In this document: positions 42,998 to 49,314 of the stretch, one piece after another
Layout: every line of letters starts with the position of its first letter
Numbering within the stretch: the stretch's first letter is position 1
DNA from: an uncultured Prevotella sp.
GTDB taxonomy: Bacteria > Bacteroidota > Bacteroidia > Bacteroidales > Bacteroidaceae
Length of the DNA stretch: 64,000 nucleotides
Reading direction: 5' to 3'
Assembly: GCA_947304695.1 (NCBI GenBank)
Contig: CAMZBS010000002.1
Location: forward strand, 1-64,000
The notes under the pieces: generated by a model
Seen by the model: only the letters and a program-made list of their open reading frames with translations
What the model was told of the DNA's origin: nothing
The model's database searches: none
Position numbers and translations under genes: made by a program

Positions 42998-43645
42998 TCA
43001 GAACTCGATGGGGAACTTATAGCCCAGCGTCAGCTGGAACACGCTGTTGTGATAGTCGTCGCCGCCTTTCAGAATCGGTGTGACACCCAGGTTGTAACGG
43101 GCATCGAGCACAATGTTGCGGTACTCAAAGGAAAGACCCATGGGCACGGAGAGCATGAACTTGCGCATCTCGACCGTCTCGCCCTGTTCCGTCGATAACT
43201 GATTCAGGAGCTGGTCTACATCGGCCGTCACACCGTCGGTACGTGCTGTGGCCTTGGTGCGGAAGCCGGGCTGTATGCCAGCCTTGAGGGCCAGTCCGGG
43301 CAGCACATACCAGTTGAGCATCACGGGCACATTGACAAAGTCAAGGTCGAGTTCCACCTTTCCGTCGTCGTCTTTGTCTACTGCGCCCTGGTCGGAATAG
43401 AGAATGGCAGCCGAGAAACTGAGATAGTCGGTCGTGTGATACTCCATCTCCATGCCGAAGACGTAGCCGAACTTGGCACGGTTGTAGTCGGTCATCGTCG
43501 ATAGGTTCATGCCCACACGGGCCTGCACCGTGACGTCGCCCTCTTCGTGCTGGGCACTCGCGGAAAGCGGGAAAAGCGTGAGTAGGGAGAAGAGCCAAAG
43601 GCCCTTCGCCCTACCCAACAGTTTGCTTAGATTGTTTTTTCTCAT
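42998..43645 (-). CDS. Outer-membrane beta-barrel protein
   Basis: This 215-residue protein has a signal peptide ending near residue 31 (PLSASAQ) and eight or so amphipathic strands. VQARVGMNLSTMTDY near the start and FQLTLGYKFPIEF at the end are typical of the Bacteroidetes PorT/OmpW-like barrel family (outer membrane protein beta-barrel domain). Function is unknown. It lies 16 bases after the symporter gene and 2 bases before the AEC gene. Confidence 0.9.
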   Translation of the reverse strand: MRKNNLSKLLGRAKGLWLFSLLTLFPLSASAQHEEGDVTVQARVGMNLSTMTDYNRAKFGYVFGMEMEYHTTDYLSFSAAILYSDQGAVDKDDDGKVELDLDFVNVPVMLNWYVLPGLALKAGIQPGFRTKATARTDGVTADVDQLLNQLSTEQGETVEMRKFMLSVPMGLSFEYRNIVLDARYNLGVTPILKGGDDYHNSVFQLTLGYKFPIEF

Positions 43646-43661
43646 ATATGAAAGAATAAGA

Positions 43662-45188
43662 TCAGGCTTTGTAGCACTGGAAGATCTGGTCTACCGTCTC
43701 GCGCTTCATCTTGGGCGACAGCAGACTGACAATCCACACCACGGGGAAACCGCCCACCATGGCGATGGCACCGCAGTTGATGGGGTTGATGGGATTGCCC
43801 AGGAGCATGTTGACCACGGTCAGGCCAACGCCCCAGATGAAGCAGGCCCAGACGGAGGCTGCCGTCACGCCACGCCAGTAGAGTCCCAGCATGAAGGGAG
43901 CCAGGAAGGCTCCGGCCAGCGCGCCCCAGGAGATGCCCATGAGCTGGGCAATGAAGGTGGGGGGATTGAGGGCGATGAGCAGCGAGATGGCAATGAAGAA
44001 CATGATGAGCACACGCATGACCACCACCTTGCGACGCTCAATCTTCTCGGCCACAACGTCGTCGATGGTGCCTTCCTCCACCTCGCCGGGCAGCGACTTC
44101 TTGTCGCGATAGATCAGGTCGAGCGTCATGGTGGAGCTGGAAGTGAGCACCAGCGAGGCCAGCGTCGACATGGAGGCCGACAGTACCAGCAGCACCACCA
44201 GGGCAATGAGCACGTCGGGCAGGGTGACGAGCATGGCCGGCACAATAGAGTCGAAGGCAATCTTGCCGTTGGCACCGATGACGGGGTCGTACAGGCGTCC
44301 GAAGCCACCGAGGAAATAGCAGCCGCCTGCCACGATGAAGGCGAAGATGGTTGAGATGACGGTGCCGCGCTTGATGGCTGCCTCGTCGGTGATGGAGTAG
44401 AACTTACCCACCATCTGGGGCAGTCCCATCGTGCCAAGCGAAGTCAGGACGATGACACCCAGGAGTCCCCACGGGTCGGGACCGAAGAGATCGGTGAAGC
44501 CACCCGAACCACTCACCGTGCTGCCGTCGGCAGGCAGTGCAGCCAGCCGTTCCACGGCTTGTGTCAGTCCGCCCTGGGCATTGAGCACGGCTGCAATGAC
44601 GGCCACGATGCCGAAGAGCATGATGATGCCCTGGATGAAGTCGTTCATGGCCGTGGCCTTGTAGCCGCCCAGGATGACATAGACAGCCGTGAGGATCGAC
44701 ATGATGACCACGCAATATTCGTAGGGAATGTTGAAGCCCATCTCAAAGAGCCTTGAGATGCCACTGTAAACGCCTGCGGTGTAGGGGATGAGGAACACGA
44801 AGGCAATGACGGAAGCCGTCACGCGCAGTCCCTGGTCGCCAAAGCGGGTGCCGAAGAAGTCAGGCATGGTGCGGCTCTCAATGTGCTGCGTCATCAGCTT
44901 GGTGCGCTTGCCCAGGATGATCCAGGCCAGGAGGGAGCCGATAAGGGCGTTGCCAATGCCAATCCAGGCACTGGACAGACCGTATTTCCAACCGAACTGT
45001 CCGGCATAGCCCACAAAGACCACTGCCGAGAAATAACTGGTGCCGAAGGCAAAGGCCGTCAGCCAGGGACCTACGGCACGTCCGCCCAGCACAAATCCGT
45101 CAACACTGCTGGCCTGCTTGCGGGTGTAGAGACCCACGCCAATCATCACGGCCAGAAAGATGATGGTTAAAAGTACTTTTATGACCAT
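43662..45188 (-). CDS. Sodium:solute symporter (SSS family, PutP-like)
   Basis: This 508-residue inner-membrane transporter has 13 predicted helices. The SSS pattern is clear: VDGFVLGGRAVGPWLTAFAF near 30, FGTSYFSAVVFVGYAG, a LGGYKATAMNDFIQGIIM segment near 175 (the family signature before helix 5), and STLASLVLTSSSTMTLDL near 345 with the sodium-site serines. Closest in type to sodium/proline symporters, but the substrate is not certain. It lies 14 bases after the porin gene, so the porin and symporter may carry the same solute across the two membranes. Confidence 0.93.
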   Translation of the reverse strand: MVIKVLLTIIFLAVMIGVGLYTRKQASSVDGFVLGGRAVGPWLTAFAFGTSYFSAVVFVGYAGQFGWKYGLSSAWIGIGNALIGSLLAWIILGKRTKLMTQHIESRTMPDFFGTRFGDQGLRVTASVIAFVFLIPYTAGVYSGISRLFEMGFNIPYEYCVVIMSILTAVYVILGGYKATAMNDFIQGIIMLFGIVAVIAAVLNAQGGLTQAVERLAALPADGSTVSGSGGFTDLFGPDPWGLLGVIVLTSLGTMGLPQMVGKFYSITDEAAIKRGTVISTIFAFIVAGGCYFLGGFGRLYDPVIGANGKIAFDSIVPAMLVTLPDVLIALVVLLVLSASMSTLASLVLTSSSTMTLDLIYRDKKSLPGEVEEGTIDDVVAEKIERRKVVVMRVLIMFFIAISLLIALNPPTFIAQLMGISWGALAGAFLAPFMLGLYWRGVTAASVWACFIWGVGLTVVNMLLGNPINPINCGAIAMVGGFPVVWIVSLLSPKMKRETVDQIFQCYKA

Positions 45189-45202
45189 TGTTCTTTTACG
45201 AT

Positions 45203-46306
45203 TTAAAACGCTACCTGCACCTGTGCCTGCAGCCAGTTATAGTCTTTGCCCAGCATGTCGCCACAGAGGCAGCGGGTGTACTGCAGCTGAAGGCGGCACT
45301 TCTTGTAGAACCAGTATTGCAGACCCAGTGTGAGGTTGGTCTGATCCCAGCCGTCGACATCGGTGTTGCGGTCGAACGTCTCGCCGCTGGCCACAATGTC
45401 GAGGGCGTCGTAGACGGGAATGGCCGTCGTGACATAGCCGCCACGTGAGCCTACGTCGCCGTCCTCGCCACCCAGCCACTCTGCACGGATGCTGGCTGGA
45501 CGGGCCTCTTTGTACTGTCCGGGAGAATAGGGTAGGGTCTTATATTCGGCACCCACGCTGTAGCGGTTGCGCTTGTAGTTGTCGCCCACGTTGATGGTGG
45601 GGTTCCAGGCTGCCTTGTTCACGGCACAGCCCGTGCCTAAATAGCCACTGCCCACAATGCGCAGTCCGTCGAAGGGGCGCACTTCAAGTTTGGCCAGGAA
45701 GTCTTTCTGGTTGTTCAGGTCTCTACGGTTGATGCCCTGGCCACTCATGAGTGCCAGTTCGTAGTGCAGCAGGTGTCGGTTGTTGGTTGTCGGTAAAAGG
45801 TCACCAAAGACCATCAAGCCCTGGTCGCGACCGTAGTTCACACCGTTCAGCGGGTCGGGACCCTCACCGGCCAGATAGAGCACAGCCTGGGAATAGATAT
45901 CAATCAGCTCCAGCTGGGTGGGCGACATGGGATTCTCCATCGTGTAGGAATGCTTGAACTGTCCCAGACGCACGGTCAGTGATTTGTCTTTGGTAATACG
46001 GTAGTCGGTGTAGAACTCCTGTACCACACTTGAAAAGTCATGCATGAACAGGAACGACCAGCGGTCGGTGATTTGCGCCTTGGCCCACAGCAAGGTGCGC
46101 TTCAGATTGTAGGAGTTGGTTTTCTGGTCGTTGGCATCCTGATAAGACCAGCCTCCCTGGGCATAGCCGTTGAAGGTAATTCTTGAAGTTAAGTCTTTCA
46201 TCCAGTCGGAATCAGCTTTCTTGGCATTTTGCCCCATGGCCGCCGTACTGCTGAGAACAGCCAGCAGCAGCGACAACGTGGCCAGTTTCTTGGTTGATTT
46301 TTTCAT
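45203..46306 (-). CDS. Porin of the phosphate-selective O/P-like type
   Basis: This 367-residue outer-membrane protein has a signal peptide ending near residue 25 (AAMGQ). The barrel pattern includes FNGYAQGGWSYQD, LKRTLLWAKAQITDRWSFLF and VRLGQFKHSYTMENPMSPTQ. The last strand ends in phenylalanine (LQAQVQVAF), as outer-membrane barrels do. It is the first gene of the porin-symporter-barrel-AEC operon. Its promoter lies inside a long inverted repeat. Confidence 0.88.
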   Translation of the reverse strand: MKKSTKKLATLSLLLAVLSSTAAMGQNAKKADSDWMKDLTSRITFNGYAQGGWSYQDANDQKTNSYNLKRTLLWAKAQITDRWSFLFMHDFSSVVQEFYTDYRITKDKSLTVRLGQFKHSYTMENPMSPTQLELIDIYSQAVLYLAGEGPDPLNGVNYGRDQGLMVFGDLLPTTNNRHLLHYELALMSGQGINRRDLNNQKDFLAKLEVRPFDGLRIVGSGYLGTGCAVNKAAWNPTINVGDNYKRNRYSVGAEYKTLPYSPGQYKEARPASIRAEWLGGEDGDVGSRGGYVTTAIPVYDALDIVASGETFDRNTDVDGWDQTNLTLGLQYWFYKKCRLQLQYTRCLCGDMLGKDYNWLQAQVQVAF

Positions 46307-46346
46307 TTTGACAATTGTTTAAGTTCAGTTTCGTTCTTTTTGTTGG

Positions 46347-46403
46347 CAAAAGTACACATTTTCCGACGTTCTTGCAAACTTTTCTCGGAAAATGTGTACT
46401 TTT
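46347..46403 (-). promoter_or_regulatory. Porin-operon promoter inside a perfect 19-bp inverted repeat
   Basis: Bases 46348-46366 and 46385-46403 are perfect inverted copies (19 bp) around 18 bases. On the minus strand TTTG (46378-46375) lies in the loop and TACTTTTG (46354-46347) in the outer part of the arm, 20 bases apart, forming a full promoter. The same hairpin with TACTTTTG after it could terminate the upstream lipoprotein gene. An operator role is equally possible. Confidence 0.8.
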
Positions 46404-46423
46404 CTTTATTTTAGTGGCTCTCT

Positions 46424-47302
46424 TTAATAGGTCTCTTCAATGATGCCGCCCCAGTCGGTCTCAGCCTTGAAAGAGAAGCTGTTCTCCTGTTCGAAGAACG
46501 AGCCGGAGTATTCGGTAATCATGTTGCGCTTCATTGGAATGCCCGTGAACTTGCGCTGCACAACGGTGTTGTTGTTGGCATCGCGGGCTGTCACCGTAAC
46601 ATCGAGTGTAGCTTCGTCGCTCTGAAGGAACGTGTAGAGAGGCAGCGTAAGGGGTGTTTCAAGTCCGTCGACCCTGTAGAGCCGTTCCTGACGTGAGTTC
46701 ACATCGCCACCGTAGCCTGTCACCGCATTCAGCACCCCGCTGCCGCCGGTGTAGAGGAAGTGCATGCGCACCACATTGGCAGGCAGGTTGTCGTTCACGA
46801 TAAAGCGGAGCAGCGACGAGGCACGGGCCAGTGTGATGTCGTGGGTCTTAGCCTCGTTGGTCACTTCTATGTCACCATAATAATAAAAGGTGTCGGAAAA
46901 GCCCGTACTGTTTGTGAACTGTATGGATTCAGGATGGGCCAGCGTGGGATTCGACGAACAGCTGTGTGCAATGACCAGTACCTGATAGGTGCCGGGAGTC
47001 AGGCGGAACGCCACCTGTCCGTAGTCGCTGTCAGTCTTTGACTGATCCAGGCTCTTCACCTTGTTGCCGTTCTGATAGAGCACATAGTTCAGTCGCTCGG
47101 AGTAGCCGGTGATGTCGACTAAAGCACGCGTCGTATAGGGCACCTGCCGGAAAGACGACACGCGCAGCACCAGGTTACAGTCGTCCAGCTTCTGTTCCGT
47201 CTGGCCTGTTGTTTCTTCGTCAAGCACAGGCTTCTCACACGACAGCAGGCACAATGCCCCCATCAATACACATCCAATAAGAGAAAAGAAAGTTGTTTTC
47301 AT
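46424..47302 (-). CDS. FimB/Mfa2-like fimbrial anchor lipoprotein
   Basis: I chose the ATG at 47302 (MKTTFFSLIGCVLMGALCLL), which starts a lipoprotein signal with lipobox LLSC (Cys about residue 22), for 292 residues. The two-domain beta pattern fits the Mfa2/FimB family: RALVDITGYSERLNYVLYQN, FRLTPGTYQVLVIAHS and NVVRMHFLYTGGSGVLNAVT. In Porphyromonas such proteins anchor fimbriae to the outer membrane. No fimbrial shaft gene is adjacent, so it may anchor something else. It stands alone between the tmRNA gene and the porin promoter. Confidence 0.75.
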   Translation of the reverse strand: MKTTFFSLIGCVLMGALCLLSCEKPVLDEETTGQTEQKLDDCNLVLRVSSFRQVPYTTRALVDITGYSERLNYVLYQNGNKVKSLDQSKTDSDYGQVAFRLTPGTYQVLVIAHSCSSNPTLAHPESIQFTNSTGFSDTFYYYGDIEVTNEAKTHDITLARASSLLRFIVNDNLPANVVRMHFLYTGGSGVLNAVTGYGGDVNSRQERLYRVDGLETPLTLPLYTFLQSDEATLDVTVTARDANNNTVVQRKFTGIPMKRNMITEYSGSFFEQENSFSFKAETDWGGIIEETY

Positions 47303-47318
47303 ACGTATTAAGAATTGA

Positions 47319-47720
47319 TAGTGGAAGTGGAGGGAGTCGAACCCTCGTCCGCACAAGGAAACCATACGCTTTCTACACGCTTATCTTGGACTTTGTTTTC
47401 GTGCTGCAACAAGACCCAAGCCACCAATCACAGCCTTATCTCCTAAATTTTCATCAACCAATCGGAGCCTTGGCCGACTATTCCCGATTTTCCTGCGCCG
47501 CCTGATCCGTAAGATTCGGGACAATATCCCCGGGGCGACGTCTCGTTCCTCTACCTTGTAGTGGAATTAAGCTCAAAATCTACTGTGCTTCGATTAAGCA
47601 GCGAGAGCATACTCATAGTTGCCAATTAATTTTCCTACAGAAGAGATTAAGGAGCCTCCCATAGCCCAGCTCCGCGTGCTTACGTACCATCTCGACTTGC
47701 CGTCAAATCCAGTCACCCCC
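47319..47720 (-). ncRNA. ssrA: tmRNA (ssrA)
   Basis: The minus strand holds a one-piece tmRNA of about 400 bases. The 5' end reads GGGGGTGACTGGATTTGACG, the usual tmRNA start, at 47720. The acceptor stem GGGGGTG pairs with CACTTCC (47329-47323) through two G-U pairs. The T-arm is GAGGG-TTCGACT-CCCTC. The tag frame runs from 47635 to a TAA at 47594 and reads GKLIGNYEYALAA, with the expected ALAA end. The bases after the discriminator are CTA, so CCA is not encoded in full and must be added. Promoter at 47746-47753. Confidence 0.96.
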
Positions 47721-47745
47721 AGATTGTAGATGTCGTAATCGGGTG

Positions 47746-47753
47746 CAAAGATA
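47746..47753 (-). promoter_or_regulatory. Promoter (-7 box) of tmRNA
   Basis: TATCTTTG on the minus strand (47753 to 47746), 25 bases before the mature 5' end. This leaves a short leader to be removed by RNase P. Confidence 0.75.
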
Positions 47754-47820
47754 AAAAAAACCGAAAGAAATCCCGCCTAAGTCGGAAACTTTTTGAGATT
47801 TTTAAGCATTTAGAGTCAAA

Positions 47821-47851
47821 TAGGCGGCAATTGAGAGTCAAATACCGCCTA
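47821..47851 (-). terminator. Possible terminator after the Abi remnant
   Basis: TAGGCGG (47821-47827) pairs with CCGCCTA (47845-47851), 33 bases past the stop of the Abi fragment. A 10-base word, AGAGTCAAAT, occurs twice (47811 and 47834). The T-run is weak. Confidence 0.4.
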
Positions 47852-47883
47852 ATTATCGTAATTCCTTCTATGCTAAAGAAGAA

Positions 47884-48321
47884 TTATTGCCATAATGGCT
47901 CCTGTTCCCAGTTCTGCGGAAAACCGAGCGCACCTACATGTACATTGGGGAACATAGAGAAAAGTTGTTGCAAGTCCAAAGTCAGCGTATTCTGAGGGTC
48001 AATTATGTTCAGCCAGTAGCGAATGATGGCTAGCACGAAATAGACGCGCTGAGTACCTATTGTGGGCTGCGCAATGAAAGTTCCACGAGGATGACGTGGC
48101 ATTAGCGGACGAACGCCAAGAGTTCGGTTCCACAGGCGTGCATGGTGGGCACAGATGTTGCGTACATAGACCAACGTATGTAGCCATGAAGCAAACACTG
48201 TATCGCTCACCCCGAATACAGCAGCTGCCGCCTCGTTAGTGAACGTCAAACCTCGCTGCTTCAGGATGCCAATCTGGCTGGCAAAAGTCTGGATTTGTTT
48301 CGGATATAGAACCTTGGGCAT
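47884..48321 (-). pseudogene. Abi_2-family (AbiD/F-like) abortive-infection protein, C-terminal fragment
   Basis: The 145-residue frame matches only the C-terminal half of Abi_2 proteins, which are usually about 300 residues. It has LPKVLYP-like text at its start (MPKVLYPKQIQTF) and the family's HEPN-type RNase motif RNxxxH at Arg54-Asn55...His59 (VRNICAHH), then LWNRTLGVRPLMP. The N-terminal half is absent upstream, where a promoter and leader hairpin lie instead. It is thus a truncated phage-defence gene. The intact motif and a nearby promoter leave room for expression of the fragment. Confidence 0.75.
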
Positions 48322-48340
48322 AATTCTATTAAATGAAAAG

Positions 48341-48400
48341 GCTCACCCTGAGCGCGCTGATCTGACGAGAAGCGGGGTGAGCTTGTTGAGTGCAAAGGTA
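48341..48400 (-). promoter_or_regulatory. Promoter and leader hairpin before the Abi remnant
   Basis: On the minus strand TACCTTTG (48400-48393) is followed by a leader in which GCTCACCC (48382-48375) pairs with GGGTGAGC (48348-48341), then CTTTTC. This looks like a terminator or attenuator placed 20 bases before the first codon of the fragment. Confidence 0.55.
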
Positions 48401-48544
48401 CAAATTATTTTCGAACTACCAATGAAATCATCGAATTATTTGCATGTTTTTAAGGAAATTCACTACCCAACATTGGGCAATCTGTGCACAAATATAGTAA
48501 ATTTGACAAAAATATAGCAGCAGGCACAAATAATAGCCAAGCAT

Positions 48545-49054
48545 TCATTTCTCGCAGAGCCAGTATTCCTCGCCGTCCTTCGGCTTGCGGAAGGTCTCGT
48601 TGATCATCTCCACCAGGTCGACCGTTCGCTGATAAGGCACGTTCTCCTCAATCAGCGCCTGAATTTCGTCATCGTCTAGCCATAATCGCTCCCCTATATT
48701 AAATAGGTGCAGGGCCTGTGCATAAAGTTGGCGGTGGTCGAGGTTGTCCGTAAAGTCAATGTTCTTGCCTGCAGGGATGCCCACGCAGACGAAGCGTCGC
48801 AAACCCGTGGGATCCACCAGTGGCTGCAGCTGGTTCGTAGTGCCGATAAATGAGGTGTAGCGGCGATACTGCTTGATGGTCTTGCCGTAGGGTGGACGGA
48901 ATTTTACGTCGCTCGACGACAGCAGGAACTTCAGTACAACCTGCTGCGAGTTGGTGGTCTTGTCGAACTCGTCGATGTTGATGAGCGCAAACGACGTCAG
49001 CGCGATGTTCAGGTCGAACTCGTTCTTGAAGTTCATTCTTCTATTTTTCTTCAA
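48545..49054 (-). pseudogene. VirE/VapE-like primase-helicase, internal fragment
   Basis: The 169-residue frame matches the ATPase core of virulence-associated-E proteins of mobile elements. Walker B-like LINIDEFDK, then KFLLSSSDVKFRPPYGKT, SFIGTTNQ and DPTGLRRFVCVGIP are typical. The Walker A region that should precede it is missing, and the end (EEYWLCEK) lacks the usual C-terminal extension. It is a remnant without a promoter. Together with the Abi fragment it marks an old integration or exchange site between tmRNA and the exopolysaccharide operon. Confidence 0.75.
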
Positions 49055-49106
49055 TTAAACCTCTACTAACCATCTATTAAACTTCTACAAACAGAGTAGG
49101 TGTTCT

Positions 49107-49162
49107 TTAAGCGCGTTTAAGAACCCGTTAAGCGCGTTTAAGACCTCCCTAAGCGCGCTTAA
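49107..49162. repeat. Array of 14-bp palindromes at 21-bp period (copy 2)
   Basis: TTAAGCGCGTTTAA at 49107-49120 and 49128-49141, and CTAAGCGCGCTTAA at 49149-49162, start exactly 21 bases apart. The linkers differ (GAACCCG, GACCTCC), so only the palindromes and the spacing are kept. The array lies about 150 bases before the first exopolysaccharide gene. It is the same element as at 9650. Confidence 0.88.
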
Positions 49163-49243
49163 GTCCCACCTGTTTTCAATAAAAGCCACTTCTTGTTTTG
49201 TGAGTTTATGAATTATTCAGGCAAAGAAAATCAATAAAATGAG

Positions 49244-49251
49244 TTCCTTTG
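49244..49251 (+). promoter_or_regulatory. Weak promoter candidate for the exopolysaccharide operon
   Basis: TTCCTTTG differs from TAnnTTTG at one base and lies 63 bases before the first ATG. No TTTG is seen at -33. It is the only candidate in the 260-base gap before the operon apart from the palindrome array. Confidence 0.35.
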
Positions 49252-49314
49252 CAATATTTTTGGCAAAAAGAAGTTATATAATTAAAAAACATAAACACCC
49301 TTAAGGAACAAGAA

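Noticed and set aside
47293..47505. 70-codon plus-strand frame
   Set aside because: It lies on the opposite strand of the tmRNA gene, whose structure and tag are clear.
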